Assembly: GCA_009760855.2 (NCBI GenBank)
Contig: WPIO01000111.1
Location: forward strand, 969,501-1,033,500
Direction: 5' to 3'
From: Cristatella mucedo
Taxonomy: Eukaryota; Bryozoa; Phylactolaemata; Cristatellidae
DNA length: 64,000 nucleotides
Below are positions 9,527-17,891 of the stretch, piece after piece (the stretch's first letter is position 1; every line of letters starts with the position of its first letter). The notes under the pieces were generated by a model. The model worked only from the letters and a program-made list of their open reading frames with translations, did no database searches and was not told where the DNA came from. A program made the translations under genes and the position numbers.

Positions 9527-10198
9527 TTAAGAATTAAAAAATGTCATTAATTGCTTTCCCTCTGAATCAACTGACCAAAATCTGCCTTCCGTTTCAGTCT
9601 TAGTTAGGTCTATTACACAATAACCAAAACGGTTTCTAGTGCAAGAGTTAACCCATTCTCTAAATTGTCTCTTATCAATATCTCCAACGTATGCATCACG
9701 AATATACTCAATGTCAGTTGTGTTTTGCTTAAAGATTATTATTAAATTTACATTGTTTCTAATTTCTCTCCTAGGTATATTTGTAAAGCCTTGAGCAAGG
9801 TAGAAAATGTTTAAAGCTTTATGTCTTCCTCGTGTGAAATAGTCTAATATCTTTGTCTGATCCTCAGTCATTAAATCATCAAGTACAACTACATTCTTGC
9901 AGTTCTTATACGAGTCTACTTCTGGCATAGCATCAATACCATTCACCCATGAGTAAGCTTTGTTTTCTTTTGTCATTGACATAAGTCCACGATACAACTT
10001 TTGGTCTAAACTTGAAGCAATAATTGTACAACTGTCATAATTAACCATTCCATAAAATATCCTATTCATTATAAGTTGTGACTTACCTGAACCACTTGGA
10101 CCTAAAACTAAAGCTCTGATTGGAACATTTGGTAAAGGTTCTTTATGTCCAGTATCCACATCTTGTCCAAAATTAAACGCTCTTACTCGAAGAGACAT
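9527..10198 (-). CDS. A32/FtsK-HerA-like DNA packaging ATPase
   Basis: Pumps the genome into the preformed capsid. 223 codons, intact. Seen: Walker A GPSGSGKS at residues 33-40 preceded by the strand RALVLG, Walker B VVVLDDL at 103-109 with tandem Asp, then a Gln in FYLAQGFTNIPRREIRNN that fits the sensor position of this superfamily. The length is typical of Polinton ATPases. The start at 10198 follows GTATAGGAA. It diverges from the protease gene across a 34-base gap, so the two are likely transcribed from a shared late-type promoter. This is one of the best-preserved genes of the element, with all key residues present. Confidence 0.92.
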   Translation of the reverse strand: MSLRVRAFNFGQDVDTGHKEPLPNVPIRALVLGPSGSGKSQLIMNRIFYGMVNYDSCTIIASSLDQKLYRGLMSMTKENKAYSWVNGIDAMPEVDSYKNCKNVVVLDDLMTEDQTKILDYFTRGRHKALNIFYLAQGFTNIPRREIRNNVNLIIIFKQNTTDIEYIRDAYVGDIDKRQFREWVNSCTRNRFGYCVIDLTKTETEGRFWSVDSEGKQLMTFFNS

Positions 10199-10232
10199 TT
10201 CCTATACGAAAAAAAGTTTTTATATTATAGAA
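10199..10232. promoter_or_regulatory. Divergent promoter between ATPase and protease
   Basis: 34 bases separate the two start codons. Rightward, TATTATAGAA sits directly before ATG 10233; leftward, CGTATAGGAA sits directly before ATG 10198, with an A/T run between them. The arrangement repeats that at the integrase and fibre clusters. Confidence 0.45.
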
Positions 10233-10937
10233 ATGGAAATTTACTGCTTGAAATGTAAGAAGCCCACAGATAGCATTCATGAGGAATGTGTAGAGATCGA
10301 TAGTACAAAAGGTCTTAGAGGAATGATTAAAGCAATTTGCGTGATTTGTGAAAGTAAAAAGTCAAAGTTTGTTAAGCTTAGATCAGAAAGTGGCAGTGGA
10401 GTTTTAGCTCATGGTAAAAAGTTAGGTACTGGAGTTTTAGCCCATGGGAAAAAGTTAGGTAGCGGAGTTCTAGCTCATGGTAGAAAGTTAGGTGGAGAGA
10501 TGAGTAAAGAACAAATACTTTCTGAACTAAGAAAAACTATTAACAGTTTAAAAAAAGTAAAAAGTACACCGCTAACTGATCTCGAAATAAATCACTATGT
10601 GAAAGGATTAGATATAAAAAATTTCAGAGGTGTATTTGCAAGAGATGAACTAAGTTCTCCAGAACAGAATGAGTGCCTTATTTGCAATACTGGTAAATCA
10701 GATCTAGCAATATATCATTGGGTAGCTCTTAAAAAAATTGGAGATCGATGTTTTTATTTTGACTCGTTCGGTGCTCCTCTAATGCCAGAAGTGATTAATT
10801 ATTTCGGTGTTACACCAAGTTTTCAGACTTTTCAACTGCAAAAGTTTAATCAAACGGATTGTGGAATGAGGTACTTAATCTTCCTTAAACTAATGGAATT
10901 TGTCAATTTTGGTACAGTCATGCAATTATTAATTTGA
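10233..10937 (+). CDS. Zinc-ribbon/adenain-type cysteine protease fusion
   Basis: Maturation protease of the virion. Three parts in one 234-codon frame. Residues 1-47 form a zinc ribbon (C5, C8, C36, C39; ends KKSKFVK). Residues 54-86 hold three copies of an 11-residue unit G-S/T-G-V-L-A-H-G-K/R-K-L. Residues 113-234 are the protease: LDIKNFRGVFARDEL, then His in YHWVAL (H162), Asp in YFDSFG (D177), a Gln at 203 or 207 and Cys in TDCGMR (C210), matching the His-Asp-Gln-Cys order of adenovirus proteases. In related elements as I know them, the zinc ribbon and the protease are usually separate genes. The frame has no break, so the fusion seems real. The repeat could be a cleaved linker or basic DNA-binding segment. 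Confidence 0.82.
   Translation: MEIYCLKCKKPTDSIHEECVEIDSTKGLRGMIKAICVICESKKSKFVKLRSESGSGVLAHGKKLGTGVLAHGKKLGSGVLAHGRKLGGEMSKEQILSELRKTINSLKKVKSTPLTDLEINHYVKGLDIKNFRGVFARDELSSPEQNECLICNTGKSDLAIYHWVALKKIGDRCFYFDSFGAPLMPEVINYFGVTPSFQTFQLQKFNQTDCGMRYLIFLKLMEFVNFGTVMQLLI
10392..10490 (+). repeat. Three 33-bp tandem repeats inside the protease gene
   Basis: Three in-frame 33-bp copies code for GSGVLAHGKKL, GTGVLAHGKKL and GSGVLAHGRKL. The copies differ at several silent positions, so the array is not a very recent or artefactual expansion, and the protein repeat appears to be maintained. Confidence 0.85.
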
Positions 10938-10965
10938 ATTAAACAAAATATTTCCACTATATAGA

Positions 10966-11454
10966 ATGGAAAATCAAGAAAAGAAATTTGTAGTCCTCCA
11001 AAATTCTGCAGTTGTCATTCCTAAAGGAAAGCCTGCACACGTTCATGTTGAAGAGAAAATTTCAAAAGATTCAAAACATTTGATTAGCGCATGAATGTAT
11101 ATAACAGAAGAATCACTTCCTTATATTCAAAACATTGTAGATAGATCGAGTGAACAATTAGAATTCAAAGCATTTGATGCTAGTGCAAGGTCAACAATTG
11201 GAATTAGATTTGATTTTGGAAAGAAACCTAGTATTATGTTTGATGAAAATAATAAACAAATTAAAGTATCTAGTCCTGCAGACGTGATTAGAAAATTAGG
11301 AAATTATTTTTTTATCACTGGAATTCTTGATGGAAGTTATGTTTCAAAAGAATATTATAATAATGAAGCAAGATTAAATAATAGACTAAAGATTGACCAA
11401 GTGAAAGTTTATAGTTCACCAAAGAGATCTATGTTCAATCCAGCAGAGTTTTAA
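10966..11454 (+). pseudogene. Unknown 162-codon Polinton gene, one in-frame stop
   Basis: Start ATG 10966 follows CTATATAGA, the standard motif. The frame runs to a TGA at 11092-11094 and continues unchanged from ATG 11095 to 11454. The part after the stop (119 codons) could be made alone from its own ATG. Predicted soluble mixed alpha/beta protein with segments such as STIGIRFDFGKKPSIMFDEN and LGNYFFITGILDGSY. I recognise no domain. It follows the protease on the same strand, 28 bases after its stop. Confidence 0.5.
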
Positions 11455-11526
11455 AAAGTATAAAATAAAAGTTAGTTTTTAAGTTAAATTTTATAGATAT
11501 TTTTCCGAGTTATATCAAGCATTCTA

Positions 11527-12262
11527 TCAACTATTCCACGAGCATAGTTTTTTTATCTTATTTAGACTAGCAGGATTACTTACTTTATCTTTTAGAAAAT
11601 CAGTAGCAAATGAATCGTTTAATCCACCAGCAATGCCCAAGCCTAATTTGCTTTTCGCAGCCATGACAGCTGCTGCAGTCTTAGCATCTTCACGGACGTA
11701 ATTTGGTTGTCTTGGATCTAGCGAAATTCTAGCAGCAGATTCAGCTAATACCAAGTCTGACAAGTTTCTTATTTCTGTTCTTTTAGGTTCAGGCATTGAT
11801 CCAGTTTCGGTATATAGACTATCGTGGACCAAAGCACCTCGATCTAAGTCGTTAATGCCCTCATAGCCTTGCTGCATCCTTTGAGTAAATTTGGTTCCCG
11901 GTCCGGCGAATGAATACCGGTTTCTTCCATTGAATAAACCACCTGGAACAAATTATGATTTTACTCCTGAAGGAAGACGCATATCAATTTCGCGGTTTCC
12001 AGTTAGTTTGTTTATGAAATCTACTAAACCCCTACCAACTTTTATATTCTGTTTCAATTGCTTCAAACTTAGATTTAATTGTAAGCCAGTGTTTTTAGAT
12101 TTGCACTTTTTCAATTTTGTTTAGTTGTGTTTTTGTTACAAAGATTGGAACTGTGCCTGATAGGTCTTCTTTTTGTAGTCTAATTGAAATAGGTTTATCA
12201 GATTTGTATATCAAGTTTGCTTGATGTTCTGACAGTTTCAACTTTACCTCATGGTATTCCAT
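11527..12262 (-). pseudogene. Core-protein-like/phospholipase A2 fusion, broken
   Basis: Start at 12262 follows TTATAGA. The N-terminal part (VKLKLSEHQANLIYKSDKPI, then IRLQKEDLSGTVPIF and VTKTQLNKIEK) has the pattern of the adintovirus virion core protein. The C-terminal part is a parvovirus-type phospholipase A2 domain: RYSFAGPGTKF (calcium loop Y-x-x-GPG), then INDLDRGALVHDSLY with the catalytic His-Asp. In parvoviruses and adintoviruses such domains breach the endosomal membrane. Breaks: a frameshift near 12097 and an in-frame TAA at 11953-11955 just before the lipase domain; the frame beyond ATG 11877 is open to 11527 but lacks the calcium loop. Domain identity is firm; the pairing of these two domains in one gene is inferred from contiguous reading across breaks. 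Confidence 0.78.
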
Positions 12263-12317
12263 TCTATAATAAAATAAATTTTATTTATAGACAAATTAAA
12301 CTATTATATATTAAGAA

Positions 12318-12880
12318 ATGAATCAAGATGAAGTTTGTGCTTTTAGAGATAGAGTTATGGAACTTTTGGACTATAATCCTTATACTGGGAAAATATTTTG
12401 GAGAATTAGAAGAGGAACAGCAAGATCTGGCAGCGAAGCTGGAATAATTCATCATAGTGGTTATAGAAAAATAAAGATAGATAGCAAAATTTACCGCGCC
12501 CACCGCCTTTCATGGTTGATTATGACTGAACAGTTTCCTATGCAAGAGCTTGATCATATTGATAACAATAAATCAAATAATAGTTTCAGTAATTTGTGTG
12601 AAGCAACTAGATCAGAAAATAATAGAAATAAAGGAATAAGAAGAAATAATACTTAAAAATGTATTGGTGTAAACTGGCATTCAAATACTAAGAAATGGTG
12701 TGCTCGTATTGCAATAGATGGAATTAGATATCACCTAGGATAGATGGAATTAGATATCACCATTTTGACAATCCTATTACAGCTGCTGAAGTGCGTGACC
12801 TTGCAGCAATTCGCCTTCATTTGCAATTTGCTCGACTCAATTTTACTTATAGTTTAACAGAAGATTACAGAATTGTTTGA
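12318..12880 (+). pseudogene. HNH endonuclease with C-terminal AP2-like domain, broken
   Basis: Resembles phage-type HNH homing endonucleases. Seen: YNPYTGKIFWRIR near residue 20, GYRKIKIDSKIYRAHRLSWL, then the HNH core ELDHIDNNKSNNSFSNLCEA with the downstream Asn-rich helix RSENNRNK. After a TAA at 12654-12656 the frame continues into an AP2-like DNA-binding segment (GVNWHSNTKKWCARIAIDG), interrupted by a 26-bp tandem duplication (12714-12761) that shifts the frame; the remaining part ends AAEVRDLAAIRLHLQFARLN. Such enzymes are mobile and often dispensable passengers. The gene has its own TATATATTAAGAA start motif. It could have come from a phage or giant virus. Confidence 0.82.
12714..12761. 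repeat. 26-bp tandem duplication in the HNH gene
   Basis: The 22-base word at 12714-12735 recurs exactly at 12740-12761 with TAGG between. A unit of 26 is not a multiple of three, so the duplication breaks the reading frame. Identity of the copies shows that it is recent. Confidence 0.9.
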
Positions 12881-13046
12881 CATACAGACTTTTAATTTCG
12901 ACATCTTAATTTAATTTGATCACGTAATTTTATCATTTCATTATATATTTCTTCTTGGGATTTACCTTGTGCAAAAAGATTAGCTAGTAGCATTGCACTT
13001 TCACTTTTATAATCGCAGTGCTTTTTCCCTCCAATTGCACTACTTT

Positions 13047-13970
13047 CTACTTTTTTATATCTCTTTTTAAATCATCGCTGTATGATACTCCTGATTTTTC
13101 CACTAAATCTTTTCCAGTTTTCAAATAATCTAATCTGTTTTTCACCTCGCTATTCTGCACTTTGTCACTCAAATCAATATCAATATTTCTATCAAGTAAT
13201 TCTATCATATTTTTTATATCTGTAATTGCATTCTTTAGTCTTTCACTTTGTAAACTCAAAGCACTCATTCGTTCCTCATGCGTATTCATTGGTGGCGCTT
13301 TTGCAGTATACATTGTTGAGTCAATAATCTTCTTAATCAATCCTGCTACAGTTACTGCAATTGAAACATCTAAGCCAACAGCTCCAATAACAGAAGCTAT
13401 ACTTGCTATGATTGCTGGAATTGCAGGCAAAAATCCTCCTGATCTTACTTCAAGAAAGTTCTTACTCCAAGCTTTTGTATCTAATTGGGAAGCATCCCAA
13501 GATATTTCCTCTCCGAATGTCTCTGAAAGAAATCTACTAGGATCTAAGTACCTATCAGATTTAGCTCTCTCCGCTTCTAGCAAAATCTCGTTTATGTAAT
13601 AGCCAACCTCTAAGGATGCTACCATTTTTGACAGTCCTTCTTTTTTATCTGCAATTGTTTTCCAAAAGACATTGTCATATTTTCCTGAAGCAATATCATC
13701 TACAATCTCTTTTATGAATAATCCTAAATCTACAATTCCTGTTATTCTTGATAGAAATCCACCAAGTGCTTTTGTAGCAGTTCCAATAACTTTGAATGAC
13801 TGTAAAACTTTGGAGACAATTGTTGCAATCCTATGTGAGGCTCTCAGACTTAGCTTTAATGCAATCTTTGGAGCTACTTTTATTATTGCTTTTGACCTAA
13901 GCTCAGTTGCTGTTGTTGTTCCTGATAATACTTCTTTAGTTGTATCTAAGCCAGATTTTAATTTTTCCAT
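13047..13970 (-). CDS. Membrane-active Gly/Ala-rich hydrophobic protein
   Basis: 307 codons. N-terminal helices rich in Ala, Lys and Ser, a hydrophobic stretch IVDLGLFIKEIVDDIASG, and a strongly hydrophobic block beginning GGFLPAIPAIIASIASVIGA (about residues 180-215), then an amphipathic region and a charged C-terminus. The GGFLP-IP start is typical of small membrane-disrupting segments in adintovirus and adenovirus pVI-like core proteins, so a role in entry or membrane interaction is likely. Past its stop at 13047 another frame stays open to 12892 with similar composition (CDYKSESAMLLANLFAQGKS); a run of A at the switch suggests a frameshifted C-terminus. Start follows CTTATATAT and is shared divergently with the fibre gene at 13981. 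Confidence 0.6.
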   Translation of the reverse strand: MEKLKSGLDTTKEVLSGTTTATELRSKAIIKVAPKIALKLSLRASHRIATIVSKVLQSFKVIGTATKALGGFLSRITGIVDLGLFIKEIVDDIASGKYDNVFWKTIADKKEGLSKMVASLEVGYYINEILLEAERAKSDRYLDPSRFLSETFGEEISWDASQLDTKAWSKNFLEVRSGGFLPAIPAIIASIASVIGAVGLDVSIAVTVAGLIKKIIDSTMYTAKAPPMNTHEERMSALSLQSERLKNAITDIKNMIELLDRNIDIDLSDKVQNSEVKNRLDYLKTGKDLVEKSGVSYSDDLKRDIKK

Positions 13971-13983
13971 ATATATAAGAATG
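13968..13983. promoter_or_regulatory. Bidirectional TATATATA start motif, membrane protein/fibre
   Basis: CATATATATAAGAATG: ten bases separate the two start codons, and the TATATATA core faces both ways. Closest-spaced divergent pair in the element. Confidence 0.45.
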
Positions 13984-14841
13984 GATCATATTAGTAAGAT
14001 TAATGGGAATATTTTTAGTGACCTTGATGCTAATGGAAATAGAATTACAAACCTTGGTTTTCCAGTAAATGATGTAGATGCAATAAGATTAGATTATGCT
14101 CTCAATTCAGACTTTTTTAATACTGTGGCAAGTAATGTTTCAGGAGAAATAGCTTCTGTTTCTAACTTATCTGACTTACTTCCAAAGAATAGTGCAAAAA
14201 TGTTATCCTAGTTGAACTGTAAAAATATTAAAGGAATATCTGGAATATCTGCTGATGGAACTGATTTTCAAGATTCTAGGCCTTACAAAGTAATAAACTA
14301 TGGATTATTAAAAAGTATGACTCAAGTTTTCAATGGCAACTCTAATAGTACTCTTAATCTAGGATCAAACAGAATTACCTCTTTAAAAAATTCAGATGCT
14401 GTAACAAAGCAATCTGTTGATTCTTATAAATGCTCTACTTTATACTTAAGACTTACTGGTTTTACAAATGATTCAATTATTGTTCCATTAAACATATTTA
14501 ATATTGATGTAAATGGAAGAGGAACAGAAAGTTCTACATTAAAAACAACTCCTGCAGATATTGCAGTTTTTAATCAACAAGGTCAAGTTGTAGGCTATGC
14601 ACCACCTTATAAAACTTTTGTTGCTGGTCCAGTAGCAAACTTTCAAACAGTATCCAATATTCTTTGGTGTTCTAACACTACTGGAACGTTTTTAGAGTTA
14701 ACTAGTGACAACACTTATAGTGTATCTGGTACTCTTCTTTTAGTTATAAATATTGATGGAACCTGCACATATATGATAGATAACTTAAGAGTTGCAAGTA
14801 ATATTATTATTTATATTGATTTTATTATTACTATTGTATAG
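13981..14841 (+). pseudogene. Fibre-like protein A, one in-frame stop
   Basis: First of three tandem fibre-like genes. The N-terminus has the shaft module DLDANGNRITNLGFPVND followed by VDAIRLDYAL; DLDANGN is also found at the start of the minus-strand fibre at 3597. A second module (LNLGSNRITSLKNSDAVTKQ) follows further on. The last 130 or so residues are a beta-rich, module-free region, probably the head. A TAG at 14209-14211 splits the frame, which resumes unchanged at 14212 and ends at 14841. Predicted trimeric virion attachment fibre, by pattern and place only. Confidence 0.6.
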
Positions 14842-14842
14842 A

Positions 14843-15717
14843 ATGTCGCTGGGATATCGTAGAAAAGGATCTAGCCAAAAAATTATATTTGTAAGACTGG
14901 AGATATTATGAATGGGTCTTTAAATATGAATCAAAATCTAATAAAAAATCTTGGAGATCCTGTTGATTCTACAGATGCTGTAAACAGAAAGTATATAGAC
15001 ACAAACTTTGTTACAAAATTATCTAGAGGAACAACTGCTGATGGTGATCTTGACATGAATAATCATAGAGTGATAGATCTTGCTAATCCTGTTAGAGCAA
15101 GTGATGCTGCAACAAAAGATTATGCAGATACTAAAATATCAAAAACTGGTGGAGCTATTAATGGAGATTTATTTGTAGAAGGAAATTTAAATATTGCTAA
15201 TGCAGCAACACCATCATTAGCAAAGAATGTTGCGACTGTTGCATATATGGATGCTAATTATGGAAAATATAATGATGCAAGAATGAATGGTCCTTTGAAT
15301 ATGAATAATAATCCAATCATTATACAAAATGCTCCTGTAAATCGAAATGATGGAGTAAATCTTAGCTATCTTCAAGGAGTAAGAGGAAATGTTACAGCTG
15401 TATATTTTATAGGAAAAATGGATGGGTCATTGACAATACAACTATATAACAAAACATTTAGTGGTAGGTGGATTAATAACATTAGCAACATTATGATTCA
15501 AAGAGGTTTATTTGTTACTGGAGTTACGTATGAAGTTTCTGGAGTAACAAAAGTACTTATGCCTCCACCATCAACACTAACAACGCAAGCTGATCAATTG
15601 TATGGTAGTTATATTTTAAATTCTAGTAAACAAATAGTTGCTAGTTCTACTTTTATATGTGGTTCGAGTTTGTTAGATAGAGAAATAAATGTTACTGTTT
15701 ATATAGCAATAGCATAA
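14843..15717 (+). pseudogene. Fibre-like protein B, frameshifted near its start
   Basis: ATG 14843 follows TATAGA, one base after the previous stop, but that frame closes within 22 codons; the main frame opens nearby (first internal ATG 14908) and runs to the TAA at 15715-15717. This frame holds at least three shaft modules: MNQNLIKNLGDPVDSTDAVN, MNNHRVIDLANPVRASDAAT and MNNNPIIIQNAPVNRNDGVN. The C-terminal 120 residues are a separate beta-rich domain (GNVTAVYFIGKMDGSLTIQL and onward). Among the fibre genes this has the most regular modules, so it defines the family repeat. Translation from 14908 would still give a fibre of 269 residues. Confidence 0.62.
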
Positions 15718-16757
15718 TGCTAAATAGAAAAGATTTACAAATGATTGGAACATTGGATATGTCTAATAATAGAATAGTAAATATTGGAAGCAATGTAGAT
15801 CCTTTAGAAGCTGTTGGAAAATCATTTGCTGATAGCAACTATATGAGAAAAGATTCAGATCAATTTATACGAGAAAACATATCTGAAAACTCAAAAAAAT
15901 ATGTTAATGTAATAGCTCCGATAAAAGATAATGATATTGCAACAAAAGAGTACGTTGATACTAAAGCAGATTACTCAGTAAATGGTGATTTAACAGTTAA
16001 TGAACTACTAGTCGTAGGTGAAATAAATAATGGTAAACAATTAAGTGATGTTTTTAATATATATCTACCAAATAGAGATCTCTCTGAACTTTTACAACAC
16101 GATCTTCCACAAATTGATACAGGTTCCTTGAGTTTCAGTAAGATAGAAAATCTGTCAGGTTTTGATAGTAACATCGCTTTCAATGAAAATCATTATTTAG
16201 CAAGAAAATCAGATATACAACAATCGCAAATAAATTATCTTAAATTAAATTATAAAGTAAAAGATATTTATGAGATGGATATTGGTTTGCCTAATATTTT
16301 AAATATTTTAGATGACAAAACTGTAATCCTAGCTGTTTTAGAAAAAGAGATAACTAAAAAATCAATTATATTAAAGGATTTGAATTTAACTAGAGTAAAA
16401 TATCTTGATGTTAAACTAAAATTTAAGATATTTATTGATATTTTAACAAATTTTGTAGTTATAAACTACTATCATAAATTATATACACCAAATTTCTTTG
16501 TCTCGAATTTTCTTAATATTACCTATTATGGAGTTGAAAATAGTTATATGTTATTATTAAGTGATTATATAACACAATTCGATATTTCTACTAATGATAT
16601 TACAGTAACTATACATTTTCCAGTACTGAATTATGGTAATATGATAACCCCAAGTAACTTAGACGTTATTGAAATTTATCTAACTGATATTCTTATTCAT
16701 CCAAATCGAAACGTGATTACTTTTAGTGTAGGTCTTTCCAATCTAGGCTTTCTTTAA
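15717..16757 (+). CDS. Fibre-like protein C with large C-terminal domain
   Basis: 346 codons, unbroken; its ATG overlaps the stop of fibre B (TAATG). The N-terminus has the shaft module LDMSNNRIVNIGSNVDPLEA and a second, KYVNVIAPIKDNDIATKEYV, followed by NGDLTVNELLVVG. From about residue 170 on there is no module; the region contains YLKLNYKVKDIYEMDIGLPN and strand-rich stretches such as ITVTIHFPVLNYG, probably the head domain. Its head is unrelated by eye to those of A and B, so the set shares shafts but varies heads. The 3' end overlaps the convergent gene at 16723 by 35 bases. Confidence 0.62.
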   Translation: MLNRKDLQMIGTLDMSNNRIVNIGSNVDPLEAVGKSFADSNYMRKDSDQFIRENISENSKKYVNVIAPIKDNDIATKEYVDTKADYSVNGDLTVNELLVVGEINNGKQLSDVFNIYLPNRDLSELLQHDLPQIDTGSLSFSKIENLSGFDSNIAFNENHYLARKSDIQQSQINYLKLNYKVKDIYEMDIGLPNILNILDDKTVILAVLEKEITKKSIILKDLNLTRVKYLDVKLKFKIFIDILTNFVVINYYHKLYTPNFFVSNFLNITYYGVENSYMLLLSDYITQFDISTNDITVTIHFPVLNYGNMITPSNLDVIEIYLTDILIHPNRNVITFSVGLSNLGFL

Positions 16758-17097
16758 TAAGCTCTGTTGGAATACTATATTCTTTTCCTGTTAATTGTTT
16801 TGTTAACTCTATTTTTTTAGAGTCTGCTTCTGATTTTAGACTATTTATTTTATCTATTTTCAAATCTTTAAGAAACTCTGAAAAGATTGACCCATCTCTA
16901 ACTTTTGTAAATATATATGCCATTTCTTTTTCTGAATGATTTACTCTTAAAGCTTTGTACTCTAAAACTAATTTTAATGCTTCTAATAGTGTACTCCTAA
17001 TATCCTCAATTCTTCCCATTGGGTATGAGCAAATTTTTATAGTCTGTTGACCTTGTGCAACTGTTAGACAATCTTGACATCTAGTTTCTACATTCAT
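16723..17097 (-). CDS. Unknown 124-residue protein
   Basis: Intact frame; start at 17097 follows TTTATATAGAA. An N-terminal Cys pair (CQDC) is followed by a mostly helical, charged sequence with LLEALKLVLEYKALRV. No recognised domain. First of a run of small minus-strand genes between the fibre cluster and the polymerase. Confidence 0.55.
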   Translation of the reverse strand: MNVETRCQDCLTVAQGQQTIKICSYPMGRIEDIRSTLLEALKLVLEYKALRVNHSEKEMAYIFTKVRDGSIFSEFLKDLKIDKINSLKSEADSKKIELTKQLTGKEYSIPTELIKESLDWKDLH

Positions 17098-17116
17098 TTC
17101 TATATAAATAAATTAT

Positions 17117-17653
17117 TTACAATGCAGTTGTTGGAATTGTATCAGAAACTGGTACATTTGAATCTGCAACAACCTCTGGAGCAGCTGGGGTAGTTAGAGC
17201 AGCAAGTGTTGCCTTTTGTCTGGCACTAGTTCCATCAGATATATCAGGTAGAATTGCATAGCATTCATCCTTAACAATTCCAGAGATATCTGGTTGTATT
17301 CCTGCAACGCCTGAGATAACTGTTGAAAGTGTTGGTAGCTGGCTAGCAATCCATGTTGTATAACTAGAGATTTCTCCAGGTGTATCAAGAAGAGTATCAA
17401 CTTTAGTTCTAACTGTTGCTTCAAGATCACTTGTTATACTTGCCATTCCAGAATCGATTACCTTTTGTGCTTCAATGTCACACTCATCAATATAAATCTT
17501 TTTTACAGATGTATCTGTCATAATTGAGATATCTGAGTCGAGTGTCTGTTGATCATAAGCAGTCATTCTAGACTTTACAAGGTAGTCAACATATGCTTTC
17601 AGCAGAGTTGCAGATGTAGCAAGATTGGAGTCAGATACTTCTGTTGTCGACAT
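17117..17653 (-). CDS. Unknown 178-residue Ser/Thr/Asp-rich protein
   Basis: Intact; start 17653 follows GTATAGGAC. Low in Lys compared with its neighbours, rich in Ser, Thr, Ala and Asp, with a helical N-terminal half (LLKAYVDYLVKSRMTAYDQQ) and a Pro/Val/Ala-rich tail (TTPAAPEVVADSNVPVSDTI). No Cys pairs, no membrane helix. Composition suggests a structural or virion protein, but no family is recognised. Confidence 0.55.
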   Translation of the reverse strand: MSTTEVSDSNLATSATLLKAYVDYLVKSRMTAYDQQTLDSDISIMTDTSVKKIYIDECDIEAQKVIDSGMASITSDLEATVRTKVDTLLDTPGEISSYTTWIASQLPTLSTVISGVAGIQPDISGIVKDECYAILPDISDGTSARQKATLAALTTPAAPEVVADSNVPVSDTIPTTAL

Positions 17654-17686
17654 GTCCTATACTATTATACAAAAAATACAAAACAT

Positions 17687-17857
17687 CTAATTCTTTATTA
17701 ATTCTCTTGCTTTAATTTTAAGTTCCTCATATTTATCTTCATGGGTACACATTTCAAATATAATTTTAATAAGTTTATCAGTTAATTTTAATTTTCTACC
17801 TTGACTAATATCTTGAATTGCATTACTAATTTTATAATTTGTTATTTCTGGATCCAT
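17687..17857 (-). CDS. Unknown 56-residue helical protein
   Basis: Start at 17857 is preceded by TATATAT; the frame ends at TAG 17687-17689. Mostly charged helix (GRKLKLTDKLIKIIFEMCTH). Support rests on the start motif, the tight packing and the absence of another gene in the interval. Confidence 0.4.
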   Translation of the reverse strand: MDPEITNYKISNAIQDISQGRKLKLTDKLIKIIFEMCTHEDKYEELKIKARELIKN

Positions 17858-17891
17858 ATATATACTATGAAGAAAAACATTTAATTTAAAA

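Noticed and set aside
13162-13967. Plus-strand open frames opposite the membrane-active gene
   Set aside because: Shadow frames; the second one merely runs into the true fibre start at 13981.
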